From Magicicada septendecula (taxonomy: Eukaryota > Arthropoda > Insecta > Hemiptera > Cicadidae): DNA of 64,000 nt. The first letter of the stretch is position 1; each line of letters opens with the position of its first letter. The position numbers were made by a program, and so were the translations under genes. The stretch covers positions 281,447,879 to 281,511,878 of the forward strand of contig CM068373.1 of NCBI GenBank assembly GCA_034769895.1. The letters are read 5' to 3'. The notes under the pieces are model-generated. The model worked only from the letters and a program-made list of their open reading frames with translations. It ran no database searches and was not told the DNA's origin. This document shows positions 45,641-57,944 of the stretch, in pieces.

Positions 45641-47065
45641 AACTTATATATAAAAAGGAATTTTGGAAAAAATATCTAAAGTTAAAAAAAAAATAGTAAG
45701 TACAACTCATACGAATGATGAGATATAACTATTAAATATAAAAAGAAATTTTGTAAGAAAGAGATACAAAATTCTAAAAGAGTAAGAACAATTACACTCA
45801 TAATTTGAGTGAAATCTTGCATAAAAGAATTTGAGAGTAAATGGAGTACAAATGTGTAAACTTTCTCAAACTCTCCAGGGACAAACAAAAAGAACATGTT
45901 CCAGTAAATAAAGAGAACAACCAATATTAAACAATTGAATAATTTGATGTTACCAGAACAATATATTAATAAATATTAAAAGTGTCAGAAGAAGGAACGT
46001 AGCAGACCTTCACAAAAAACCAGCGTTAAAAAAAACCCCTAAATAAACTATCACAGCTATAAAAACTATACTATAGTTTGTATTGTAATAGTGGCTATGC
46101 TAACTGTAATCACTATTATCAACAATGTAAATGAGACAATTTAAGACAAAAATGATACAGAATTTCAAATGAAAAAGAAGGAAGAAACCAGAGTATTATA
46201 TAATTTAGTCAAAATAACTTAACCAAACTCACAAAGAAAATAACTTGATAAAGATGAAACAATGAAGAAGGACCAACTAAGTAAAAACCAAATATTAAGA
46301 CGAGAAACCAAAAACCCTGGTACCATGATGATAATATTGTTGTAATAACCACTACTATAGTGATAAGTGATAAAGAAAGAATTAATGTTATGCCATGAGC
46401 AATAAAACGACTCATTGAATACCAAATGAAAAAAAACTATATAAATGCTAATTACTATGTAAACAAGATAAAAAGATGAAATGATGAAACGATGAAATGT
46501 ATATTATACCACATACCTAAGCCACCAAAATATGGAATGAGCTTTGATAGAGAAGAAGAGTCAAGTGTATAAAAGTATTAATTGATATAAAATATTATGA
46601 AGTGAAGAATCCGAGGATGTTTATTATTAGTCAAAAGAGACTACTTTTACTGATTATTTATTTTTATGATTGGATGTAGACAAAATGCCATCAGTCTTAT
46701 ATTTCGAGCAGAGATGATAATTCCTCTGGGCTCAGTTAAGTGAAGTATTGGACAGCAGGGATTGAAGGCAAATGTGCCACTCTGAACTGTTCCAACTCAC
46801 AGGTTAGGGAATGTTAGGGAGTAAAAATACAGGTGAGGAAGCACCAAATAAGAAAAGATATAAAATGATAATGTTATACACAAGATTGATGAAAAAAGAA
46901 GCTAATGAAGGAGATACATATCATCTGAGAGAAAGCAACGGTGGAAAAAGAAGGTATATAAAGTGAAATCACGAATAAAATATGGTAAATAAAAGGAATT
47001 AGTAGTAATTATTTTATCCATACTAAGAGTATGATCTGAACTAATCACTTTTACAGGAGAGAAAA
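45641..47065 (+). other. non-coding 3' internal region of element 2
   Basis: AT-rich, no pol domains. The first few hundred bases look like decayed array units. The purine tract before 47066 is the likely polypurine tract. Confidence 0.55.
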
Positions 47066-50000
47066 TGTAGCATAACAGAATTATCACCTTAAAACTTAAC
47101 TTAATACAACATGAATAAAGAAGAAAATGTCAATAGTGAGTGAGAATAATAAATGGTTAAAAAATAAACTAAAGAAACTGTTCATTAAGTCGATAAAATA
47201 TTAATAAAGTTAAACTGAATAACAAAGAAAACCCTTGGTCCATATACAAATAACTAACTATATAAAACCCCAATAAAACAGCAGTATACCCAGTAGGTTG
47301 GGGAGCAGTAAAAAGAAAAGACAAAGATAAAATGCTAAACAAAATATTAATAAGGGGAAATTTATTAAATAAAGAAGCAGAGAAACCCCAAGACACAAAA
47401 CCAATAACAAATTAATAAGTAGCTGTATATGAGAAAAGGACATGAAACCACAAAACAAGGAAATACTAATATAATGAGAAGGAAGAGACAAAATATATCA
47501 AGGTTTATAAAAAGAATATAGCAACAAGAAAGGATATCCACTAAAACCTTATGAGGAATGAATATACCCAATTCTTATACATTTAAACCCAATGATAAAT
47601 GTCAGACCAAATAACAAGTTACAAGATACAATACAGTGAAAAATAAAACTGTAAACTAATTTGTAAGCCTAGTTTAAGAATAACAAGTGACATACTATAA
47701 GAAATAAACAGTGAAAGAAAATAAAATTATTTAAAAGAGACAACCATTAGTGTAGAGAGATACCAGATAAAATTAACATAAGAACAAAAGACAGTTCACT
47801 AACTGAGAATATTATTAGTGATAAGAATGTTTTAAAGATTAGATACAAATGAAGAAATCCTAGATATAAGATGTTTTATTATAGTTGAGTGTTACAAAAA
47901 AGCAACCTAAATACAACAGACAGTGTAACAACTGAAAGTATTATTAATGACAAGATGTTTATAGTTAAATCAAATTAGATATAGTGAACACCAAAGACAG
48001 TGTAATAACTGAAAAGTGTTATTAGAAATAAGATGTTTTTAGTTCAATCAATTTATATATAATAAATGTAAAGAAGACAGTTAAACAACTGACAGCGTTA
48101 TTAGTAATAGGATGTTTTAGAATAATTATAGTTAAATGATATAAATGAAAAATAATAAGTTTAAAATATTTTTGTTATGTTTAGGTAATATAAAAATTAG
48201 TAGATATAAGATGTTCTATTGTATTTAAAATAATGTTCAAAAATTTTCAAGTTTGTTAAGACAGAGAAGACAAGTAGGTAATAGGAATATTGTATTTTTT
48301 ATTAAACTGTAAACCATATAAAAAGTATAAGGCAAATTAACAAACACACCACAATAGAAAAACAAACCAGCATTGTAAACCAAAATCACCTATCATAGAA
48401 TCAAACTCAAATAAATAAATTCAATCAAACTGCATATAATGAATAGAAACTAGTCCATACAACACAAAGATATGAAAATGTAATCAGTACAGATACAAAT
48501 AATAGAAAATGTAATGACAAAAGAAGAAAATTAGCTTTATTTGGAAATAACTAATACTAGGCCTAAAGGGTACTCAACTCGGATAAAAAGTAAATTAATC
48601 AATATTGGAGTATTATAACAACAAATTATTAACAACAAGCAATAATCATGGAGTGAGTAATATTATTTAATGGAAATATTAACATAAAAACACTTGTAAA
48701 CCATTTAAATACTAAATTTGTAAAAAACACAAGGCCTACAATAAATAGCAAAAATTGTAAATTTTAGGCTTACCTGAACTTAAAACAGACCCAGTTATAT
48801 ATCAAATTATGTAAAATTAGCTTAAGAATATTGCTGAATAGTTAGATTTTCGTAAAATTAATAAATAATCAAGTTACAGCAATAAATAGGAAAACTTGTT
48901 ATGTATGTTTATGAGTTTAAATCAAATCCAAGACATGTAAATTTGTAAAAAACAATGGGAAGAGGAAAAAGACATTTTATAAATTGCCACAAAACGACGA
49001 CTTTAAGTCATCAGTCTAGTGTTAATCGTGAAAGTGGACAGATCAGAATTAATGACGGAAGACCTAAAAAACAGAAATAGTGTAAAAGCAATGACGAACA
49101 ACCTCAAAAAGTGTTACTGAGGTTACCAAATGGAAAACAACACATCTATTTTATAACTAACACCAACTGAACCAGAACAACTACAATAGTAATATCCATC
49201 ACTGGAACGAGAAATCAACCGCCATTTTGAACAAGATTCAACCCACATTATCTGGACACGAATTCAACATATTTGAACACAGAACACTGCACCAATAAAT
49301 TATCACAGAACGACATCGTCGAAGAGGGAAGAACACTTCACACAATTTTCCAGGGATACTACAACCTCGCAGAGAAAGGAATTCTCATTTATTTCTGAGG
49401 GAGAAGAATAGCGTCAGCGTTGTATAGCAGAAAGTCAACGAAGTGAGCGACGGCCATTTGCATTTTACTAGTCATCAGCACGGAGCACTGCCTCTACAAG
49501 TCGGTGACGTCATTCTACGAATGGTTCGATCTTTATTTAAAAATTGACAATTTTCATAATCCTGTTATTTGTCAGCAAATAATAATTTATTTTAAGATAG
49601 TTGTAAGTATTGTATCTTGTTCCTTGCCCTCTCTGACCATTTCGACAGTTAAAAGAATCCGAAATAATTAATTTTGTAAACAGTATGTTTTGTCAGTTTT
49701 GTTCACAATCGACCTGAGCGAATCTCAATCAATGCCTGGTCCATGAGCATAAGTGTGGCGCACAATTTCAAACGTTAAAAAATAAACATCACAATTACTC
49801 AATTACATGTGTTCATAATTATTTGTACAATAAATATTAGTTTCTTCTTTCTTCTAAAAATAATTTAGAGTTATTAGAGAAATATACCAAAAAGAAGAAG
49901 AAGGGAGCGAAGTTAGAAGAGAGAATACTAGATCCAACTACATAAATAGATTATCTATAGAAAACAAATATTTTCAAAAACACAATATCTCATTTATTTA

Positions 50001-50160
50001 ATTGAAAAATAAAAAAATTACAATTAATTAATTATTCAATTAATGAATTAAACAAAAGAAAAAATTTGTTTTATTAAATCTATAATAACAACAAAATTTT
50101 TTCTTATCAACATAATACACAACAACAATTATTATTTCTCTATTTATTTGTTATATAACA
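47066..50160 (+). repeat. 3' LTR of Ty3/gypsy element 2
   Basis: About 3.1 kb. It matches the 5' LTR along both flanks and has about 0.9 kb of additional sequence (about 48.81-49.71 kb) absent from the 5' LTR. Confidence 0.88.
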
Positions 50161-50470
50161 ATATACAAACACAAAAGAAACTGATACCTGAATAAATATA
50201 AATACACACAAAACGTGATACAATTTTCAAACCATTCAATATTGAAAACATTCAAAAAACTAATATATACACCGCAATCATACACAATATTACCAGTATA
50301 AAATACCAAAAACCAAAGGAAACCATAACAACAACCAACCAACACACAAGTACTCCACAAGATACAAAATTAAGATGCCTGAGGATGGAAACAATAGGAT
50401 TGCAGGATCTATTTCCAAAGAAAGGAAAAACATCTTGGGGTAAAGAAGTTACAAATATTAAATAAACTAA
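50161..50470 (+). pseudogene. Penelope-like element, right piece
   Basis: Continues the element cut at 39158: after the ATAT duplication the frame reads IYKHKRN-like residues and NVIQFSNHSILKTFKKLIYT-like sequence in the region following the endonuclease, then a non-coding tail with cctgaggatggaaac. Coding resemblance is weak on its own; placement rests on the target duplication and continuity with the left piece. Confidence 0.6.
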
Positions 50471-50608
50471 TTAAAATTATATGCGATTTTCCCTATTTAT
50501 CGATGTCAATAATAGCACAATTGAAATATCGAAAATGAGTGCGGTTACGGTTATTGGGACTGTACCGTGTTTTCAGCAGTAACAACCTTGGTTCTGAAAC
50601 GTCGGTAA

Positions 50609-51392
50609 GGCCTCTATTACCTGACGCAACTGATTGCATGTAACTGATCTCAAGCCTACATGAGACTAGTTGCAGAGTAGTAAAAACAGGCTGCAACTGA
50701 TTTGCAATCAGTTGCAGAGTAAACGTGTCGTCTATACTACTACAGTATTATAAAGAGGTAAAATTTGTTTTTATCGTTGTGTGTAGACTAACTTCAGAAA
50801 CTACCAATCCGATACAAAAAATTCTTTCACCACCGTGTTCCTTGAAGTTTGAGGATGGTTTTAGATATAAATTTGAACCAATAACTTTAATAATTTTCAA
50901 AAACAGGGATTTGAAAACGGTCCTATTATGCAATTTTTGTTATTTTGCATGTAATGAAATTTTTGGCATTTTTGATTGTAAAAAAGATAGCTGTATGATG
51001 TCAGCAAGTGAAATTTAGAAAACAATTTCACATTTTATTTTGGTTTTTGTTTCAATAAAATCCTCCTTTCTGTTTCTGAGATATTGGCGGTTTTTAAACA
51101 TTGTATATCTTTTGCCGGTCCCATGTCATGAGATTCCTTCGTTGTGCATAGAATGCGCGCGCAGCAGAGTTGCATGCAGTCGGTTGCATAGTGTAAGAGG
51201 CTACATTTGAATCAATGCCCCACAACGAGTGCGTAAAAATGAAAGTTGCACGAGCAGTTTCAAGGTTTGCAACTGTTTTGCAATCGATTACAAGCTGTGC
51301 AACCGATTGCAGTAAGTGTAATAATATGCTACATTTAAACCAGTGCGTCACAGCTCTTCTTTTGGAATCAGTTGCTCCGTGTAATAAAGTCT
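50609..51392. mobile_element. 0.75-kb TIR element (MITE-like), copy 2
   Basis: Starts ggcctctattacctgacgca and ends gttgctccgtgtaataaagt. It matches 13778-14521 in the same orientation over its length, including gttccttgaagtttgaggat, ttgtttcaataaaat, gagatattggcgg and caatgccccacaacgagtgc. It is 40 bp longer and moderately diverged, so both copies are old. Confidence 0.78.
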
Positions 51393-52580
51393 GTTATATA
51401 CGTATACCAAGCATTTATGTGATATTCCTTGTTATATACAATCCTGTGTACATTTATTCTCGACTCCTTCATTATTTTGTTTAGAGGAGTGTTAAATAGA
51501 ATGGGGTAAAACGTTAGCAAGTAGAAAAACAACACACCGCTCAGAGAAAGAAGTCTAATTTTAGCGTAGCGCCCGCCTAAGGGATTGTAATGAGTGAGAA
51601 AGGGAGCAGCAATGTCTGGTCTGCTATCCCCTGGGGGATAATACAGGGATAACGAGAAGAGTGAAGTCTGCGTTTTTACAAAGAGAAAAAGGAACTCTAT
51701 GTAACCTGCCATTCAGTCTGTGACAGATCTTCACCCGTTGTTCTAAATTTAGAATGAAACTGACACAACGTTTGGTTCTTTAAGCCACCTGATTTTGTAA
51801 ACTAAACGAAAGCTAGCCTGATGTCGTAAATGGAGTTGAATGTAAAAACATATAAAAATTATGAGCGACAATTAACGCATTATTTCTTAAAATTTCAAGA
51901 CTTCCTCACCTGATTATTGTACTAAATTCGTAATTATTTTTAAAGTTATACCGACTTGAGTACCAAATTTGGAATCCCATGTATACATAACATACAAATT
52001 ACCCTTTAACATTTAAAATTTTCAGGGAAAATGAGTATGTCTAGCTTAAAATGTCTAGCATAAATAAATTTTGTTTTCTTAATTTGACTTATCACTTTTT
52101 AGTAATATCAACATTTTATCCTGTGTAATTCTGCTGATAATGAATGTCTGCTGACATTTTATAACAACTAAATAAGTAATTAAATAGTAATATTAAAGAC
52201 GGCTTTGGAATTATGACTAAAGTTTTCTGAATATTATATCGTAACTATTTGAAGGGGAGGGAGAGCAAATGGTATTGATGTAGCATACACACGTTCGATA
52301 AGACATTTATTGCAAGCGTATTAGCGTACATAAACTACACGGTTACAAATAGCCCTTACTGCAGGCTGACAGCACGAGAAACAACTTCTAAACCAACAGA
52401 AACTATAATGCCGCATAAATAAAAATAAATGGACAGACTCGAGGATGAGGATTTTGTTACTTAATGAAGCTACATGTTTTATCGCTAGGTCTATCAAATA
52501 ACAAGTTGTTTCTTGTTTGAGAGTTTATAAATTACTGAGAATAACACTGTGGACATAAAAGGAATTGTAACTGATTTGTC
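51393..52580. other. 1.2 kb with no recognised feature
   Basis: Short open frames here do not resemble known proteins. No repeat from elsewhere in the window was noticed. Confidence 0.4.
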
Positions 52581-52790
52581 TCCGGCTATATGACCGTGGT
52601 CCACTACTGCCGCTATAACCAGACATTTCCTCCTCACCGCTGGAGGCTATGTTCAGTGTAAAAACAACTAGGGAACTGACACGGATCTTTACCAGTTAAC
52701 CACAGATCCGTGCCAGTTCCCCAGTCGTTTTTACACTGAAGATGACCTTCAGTGGCGAGGGCAAGACGTCAGTACGGATCTAGACCGGAA
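52581..52790. repeat. foldback element (family I, head-to-head), about 210 bp
   Basis: Left arm: ccggctatatgaccgtggtc, cctcaccgctggaggctatg, then cagtgtaaaaac. Right arm: gtttttacactgaagatgac, then cagtggcgagggcaagacgt. The inner arms gggaactgacacggatct and agatccgtgccagttccc pair with one or two mismatches. Both arms carry diverged family I boxes. Confidence 0.82.
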
Positions 52791-54297
52791 GATCAATAAA
52801 TATTCCTGGTAGGGGGCAGCAGTAGCCACCATTACTAAATTATGGCGCAAGGGAAATGATTGTGGATCGGATTATCTTTGGAGTATTACAGGCGGGAGTC
52901 AAGTTCGATTTAGTCGGCTGTAATACTGCGTCCTATTGTTATAGGATTATATTTTGCCGCTGCCTCGCAGTTGGGTGTTGGGACTGGGGGAAGGCAACCC
53001 TGAATAAAAATTACCGGGAACCATGGCCCATATGGAGTCAGTCCCTCCACAGACTTATCCATCTATAGGTTGGAACCCTATAAGGAGGAATGAATGTAAT
53101 TTAATCGTAACTTTTAAAGAACACATAAAAACTTTGTATACATATTATGACACTTTTTTATGAAATAAATTATCAACGTTTTCATTTTGCATTTTGTTAC
53201 TCAACGTCAGTCGATGTAAAATCGATTTATGGTACCAATTATAAATATAAAAAGCCTAGCATTCCGGTCGTTTGTACAATATTCTGATGTTAGAATTACA
53301 GAAGCTATAATATGTTTGAGATATTCCAATAATTTGCTGAATACAATCGTGAGCAGACTGTTTGCATAGAAAAGCGATATTTAATCTCGATCCAATTACA
53401 AAGCTCGCTATAGAATATATACATATTCCAAGCGTACAGAGGCTACGTCGTTGATATTAACTGTAAAATCAATTAAACGCTATTCAGAGAAATCGCTGAC
53501 GTCCAGTGCAGTCAGCAATAAATCGGGGTTTTCGACGTTTCCCAACGACCAGACCAATCCATTTACTAACTCTCTCTCCAACTAACTATACCTGTCGATT
53601 TGTTTTTCTCTCTCCCCTCCCCCCTCTCTCTCCCTCTATCTCCCTCTCTTTCTCTCCCGTATCAAATCGTCTTTTGATAGTCTCTTGTTTCTGTAAATTA
53701 TCGTTACGAAGTTTACAATATTTCAGTAGTGTAAATGAATATGTTAACGTCTGGAACCCTGGTATTACAAGTTATCACGAGACGGTTATTTGAATGTGCT
53801 GTCGTTTGCTAACGACTTGCGTGTACTTTAAAGTACAGAATCTGAATTGGAAAAATATGTTTTAAGTTTCATCAAATCAAATTTCAGTAGCGTGGCGTTC
53901 GTGTAACCGCTGATGCCGCGCGGCAACAGTCAGAAAACGAAAGAAAATTAATGATATCACACAGTAAGTACTTTAGTTATTGAATAATTTCAAATGCAAA
54001 CGTTATTAGTAGGGAAACGTGAAAAACATAGCGTAGTTTTTGAACTGCTGGACACTTGCAACGTTTTTCAATGGTGTGTTGTCTGCCCAGACATCGCCAG
54101 CGTTTTACTACGTGTGGTCACTGACCTTGTAGTAGTTGTTACTGCTACGACAAAGAGGGGAGGCGACACACTCGTCCGTTTAACGTGTTGCCGCTGTATG
54201 AACCGGCAAAACGCTCAGTTAGAAGCTTGTTCGTTTTCGGAACTGAAGTGTACTATCAGTTACTGCGTACGAATTTCTATTTTTTACTAAGAAGTTT
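52791..54297. other. 1.5 kb without recognised genes; CT-rich tract near 53607-53660
   Basis: A ctctctcccctccc tract is the only obvious simple sequence. Short open frames are unremarkable. Confidence 0.4.
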
Positions 54298-54420
54298 TAT
54301 TAAGAAAGTTGTGTTAGTGGTTATAATCACAAACAGAATTATCACTCTTGCACACCACTATAGACAAATTATTCCGATTAGCGCTTTCAAGCTTCTTAGC
54401 TCATCGTCAGGTCGGAAATA
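54298..54420 (-). repeat. structured dispersed repeat (family II)
   Basis: gttgtgttagtggttataat, then gattagcgctttcaagcttc. Same block as 7475-7615; on the minus strand it reads GATGAGCTAAGAAGCTTGAA then AGCGCTAATCGG. Confidence 0.65.
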
Positions 54421-54734
54421 ACCTATTTTGGAAATGTCTATTTTGTTCTTTTAGCTGTATGTTTCTCTGGTTTTCTAAATTATTTTTAATTCGATTATTT
54501 GTATCCTAATTTATTCTGTACAACTATAATAGAGTCGGATTCCGTTGATCCGGGACTCTCTTCTCTTGCCAGCAAAAAGTAGAAAATACACTAAAAAAAT
54601 GTTTTGGCTCTAAATAGAATACTAAATGAAATATTTGACGCTAGTAAAAATTCGAATTAATTTTTACGCTAAGTTTTAGACCTAACTCAAACGGCAACAG
54701 CTGTTTTGTACCCACACCACGCCACTGTGAGGTC

Positions 54735-55370
54735 TCCAAACAATACAATATAAAAATCTTCACTACAAAATCAAAGGCAATGCCATTTCGACGCAAGGAA
54801 CCAATAAGAACAGAAATAATTATTAGTGATCTAATTCTAAATCAGGTGAGCCATTTTAATTACTTGGGAAATGATATTGGCTATGATAGGAATTATGATA
54901 TTGATGTTAGTTTAGGTACGTTCCAGACGATCTGTGGGACAATCAAATGTATTTTTAGAAACAAGGTACTTCGAGATACAAAATTAAAGTTTTAGAAAAT
55001 TATGGCAGTTCCTGTACTGTCCTGTGGGTGTGAATTATGTACCAAAACTAAGAAACAAGAGACACCAAAATACAGATCTCAGAAGTGAAGCTCTTAAGAG
55101 AACGTAAAAGGTGTTCTAAACGTATAAAGAATGAGGCCTTAAGAGAGGAGTTACAAGTTTTTAACTTGAATGAAAAATTAAAAGATTACAAACGACGGTG
55201 GAAAAACACTTAGAAACCACGTCAAATTCTAGACTGGCCAAACCTGACGGACACAGATGTGTGGGTAGACCCAGGAAAAGATGGGTGGAGGATTTTTGAA
55301 AGCGGAACAGACAGCACGTTGCCTACGCCGTGCTGTGAAAATGATGACGATGATGATATAAGGTTCTCCA
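54735..55370 (+). pseudogene. LINE 3' end (family A'), broken
   Basis: Reads IKIFTTKSKAMPFRRKEPIR, TEIIISDLILNQVSHFNYLG, NDIGYDRNYDIDVSLGTFQT, ICGTIKCIFRNKVLRDTKLK before a stop, then ALREELQVFNLNEKLKDYKR and a GHRCVGRP-type end in shifted frames. It continues into a GATGACGATGATGAT tail. It is 5' truncated after the reverse transcriptase core. Same lineage as 24235-24735. Confidence 0.83.
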
Positions 55371-55528
55371 AGAAGATGAAGAAGAAGAAGAAGAAAAGTA
55401 TAACAAGAAGAAGAAAAAAGAAGAGAATAATAATAATAATTAGAAGAAGAAGAAGAAGAAGAAGAAGAAGAAGAAGAAGAAGAAGAAGAAGAAGAAGAAG
55501 AAGAAGAAGGAGGAGAAGAAGAAGACAA
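55371..55528. repeat. (GAA)n-rich microsatellite after a LINE tail
   Basis: gaagaagaag tracts with aataataata interruptions, ending aggaggagaagaag. It directly follows a LINE 3' tail, as LINE-seeded microsatellites do. Confidence 0.92.
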
Positions 55529-56638
55529 GTTACATAAACAAATAAGAAATAGTTTCTTAACAATTAGATTAGATAAGATAATTTTCTAAAGAACGCCATT
55601 CCAGTTTAAACCGTTAAGACTAAACCGGATGTACGCTACATAGACGGAAAAGCTCCGAATAATATATTTATACCAACACATGGAAACCATCAATTGTATC
55701 TATATTCTAATGTGTATTTGAAGTTTTCTGAACAAACGCGTCATTTTATTTTACTAATTAACAAAATCGCGTGGGTCGGCAGGTAAAATTTCAGTTCGAC
55801 TTCTTCATTCTCAAGTACTCAACTGATAAATTAGTTTAACTGAACCGTATAATTTTACACAAAGCGATCGTTAATCTTGTGCTTTCAGTAAATTTCAAAA
55901 CACTTGACTTTAATTTTAGCTTATCGCATTCACACGATAGGCCTACTCGATCGTTAAGTAAATTACGAAAGGCGTTGTTGGATAATTAAGATTAGTACTG
56001 TTTTCATTCAAAAGCCAACACAGAAATTAAATATATTCACAGTACTAAATAAAGAGCTTAAAATTTAAAAGGAGTTGCTGTTTCCTAATTGGCATGGGTA
56101 ATTTATGTATTCAAATAATATAACGGAAAATTTTATTTCTAATTAACTGATAATCAGGCTGTATAAGTGTTAAGAAAACAAACACATTAATTAATGAAAA
56201 TACATTTTGTGTATACTTTATTAATATAATATTTTATTTTCAAGTCTTATATTATATTATGTATTTTAAAAATTATTTGTTTAAGTGCTCACACATTTGT
56301 ACACACTATAACTTTCTTTTGTAAACAGACAAAAATCTTTTAAACATACTGATTTATTCTGTGAATTAAATGAACAAAAAAGGGATCAATCAAAAAAAGA
56401 TCAAAATATTTTTTAAGCCATAATAGAATTTTAATTCAAATTTGAATATAGCATTTACTATGACATTTGTATGCTTTTAGGGGAACTAGGGGCCGAAAAT
56501 GAAACATACGAAAATTGTAAAAGTCTAGGTGGCGATCAGAAAAAATTTACATAAAAACAAACTAGGTATTTTTAATGAATTGACAAAATCAGTATCTCTT
56601 AAGTCACTTTAAAAATTTTGTATCGCTTCCAAAACATT
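55529..56638. other. 1.1 kb with no recognised feature
   Basis: Non-coding AT-rich DNA. Nothing distinctive by eye. Confidence 0.4.
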
Positions 56639-56640
56639 TA

Positions 56641-57484
56641 CGAGGGCCAGTTGAAAAGTTTGCGGAGCGACATCTATAGCTCAGCGGTAGAACTAAACTC
56701 TTTCGTGTGCTGCAAGACGTATATTTCGCGTGAGACCTGTTAATTTCCAGATATATCTGTCAATTTATTCACTTTTTACCAGCTGTTTGAAAATTTCCTA
56801 TCACGCGTGTTTTCAAAATGCACAAAATCAAACATCGTGTTGTGATAAATTCTTTAAAAACTTTTTAGCGCAAATGAAAAATCAAAACGAAATTGTAAAT
56901 GTGTTAGGAGATGCCTTCAGAAACAACAGTAAGTGGGGCACACTCGAGTTTAAACGTAGTCGTACAAGCACTGAAGACTATCCCAGCAGTGGACGTCCAA
57001 AAAGTGAAACAAAAAATGGCATTATTGAAAAAAATTCATAGGGTGTTGGAAGACCGTAGATTGAGGAGTGGATGACGTTGATGAAATCATAAGCATCTCA
57101 TATGAGCGTGTGCATCATACTTTAACTCAAGAACTTGGTGTAAAAAAGCGTTGTTGGTGCAAGATGGCTGCCGCACCTGGAGTTGTTGCATTTTTAGGCG
57201 TCCAGTGTGACCACGTTTAAACGCAAGTGCCTACTTACAAACCGTTGGTTTTGAAGTCGCAGCATCTCCTGACACATTTAAAATTTCGTTTTGAATTTCC
57301 GTTGGCGCTAAACAATTTTTAGCAAAGAATCACACCATAATGTTTGATTTTGTCCGTTTTCCAAACACGCATGACACGTCAATTTTAAACAGCTTCTAAA
57401 CAATGAGTAAATTAATAGATCGATTTGAAAATTAACAGGAGTTTACATAAAACACAAATCTTGCAGGCTTTTAACTGACCCTCG
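56641..57484 (+). mobile_element. mariner relic (family M2), 844 bp, TA duplications
   Basis: Inverted ends cgagggccagttgaaaagtt (left) and, reversed, cgagggtcagttaaaagcct (right) are flanked by TA on both sides (56639-56640, 57485-57486). The left half encodes KHRVVIKFFKNFLAQMKNQN, then VNVLGDAFRNNSKWGTLEFK and RSRTSTEDYPSSGRPKSETK, the N-terminal helix-turn-helix part of a mariner transposase. In another frame there is SYERVHHTL. The catalytic domain is deleted. It is a different family from M1. Confidence 0.88.
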
Positions 57485-57535
57485 TATAAGATTTGTTTTC
57501 CAAAAGCTTCATACTTTCTTGAAATTATTATTATC

Positions 57536-57622
57536 AGCCGGGCTTTTACGCCGTGGTCCAGAGGTGTTGTTATTGACAAACGTTTCGGTCCCACCATCGG
57601 AGGCCATTCTCAGTGTCTAGAT
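57536..57622 (-). repeat. structured dispersed repeat (family I), single copy
   Basis: The tail is ccgggcttttacgccgtggtcc on the plus strand (shown here as gccgggcttttacgccgtgg). On the minus strand CTGAGAATGGCCTC is followed by GGGACCGAAACGTTTG. The first box is damaged (CTGAGAA) but the stem and GAAAC box remain. Confidence 0.65.
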
Positions 57623-57936
57623 TGGCAAGGTATCCGCCAATTCATCTTAGACATGAGGTAGAGACTACGTTTTGTCTGCCATGCATTGTAGTGACACAGC
57701 GGGCTCGGATGCTGGTATGGCAATCGAGTAACGGCTGGAAGAGGCATTCGAAATGTCCTAGAGGGTTACGCAACTCTGCCACGGAGAATGATCACCAAAA
57801 GACTGGAACAGCTTTACGCAGCCGCGTGTCAACAGTTACGTGGGCGCTATTGTTACTATTCAGCTCAAAGTAAAATATAGATGTTTCTTGACATGTTCAT
57901 TTCTTAATCTTTTATTATTAATTTAATGAGTTTATT
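57623..57936. other. no feature recognised
   Basis: About 0.3 kb between the family I unit and the SINE. It resembles no known protein. Confidence 0.35.
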
Positions 57937-57944
57937 ATGGTTTA

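Larger units (their letters stand above)
39159..50160 (+). mobile_element. Ty3/gypsy LTR retrotransposon 2, defective
   Basis: An 11-kb element flanked by a 4-bp duplication ATAT. LTRs begin TGTAGCATAAC and end TTATATAACA. The internal part has a putative primer site (tggcgtccaac after the 5' LTR), a gag-like region, a protease, the start of reverse transcriptase and a purine tract (aggagagaaaa) before the 3' LTR. LTR arms differ by roughly 25 positions over the first 1.75 kb compared (about 1.4%), so it is older than element 1 (inference). It is clearly broken, with several interruptions and most of pol absent, hence non-autonomous. Confidence 0.9.

Noticed and set aside
55229-55563. Polyserine, polyleucine and polyarginine open frames
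   Set aside because: They are the GAA-rich microsatellite and its flanks, read in three frames.
56660-56720. A possible tRNA from the words ATAGCTCAGCGGTAGA
   Set aside because: It looks like a tRNA A-box, but no cloverleaf or B-box follows and it lies inside the mariner relic.
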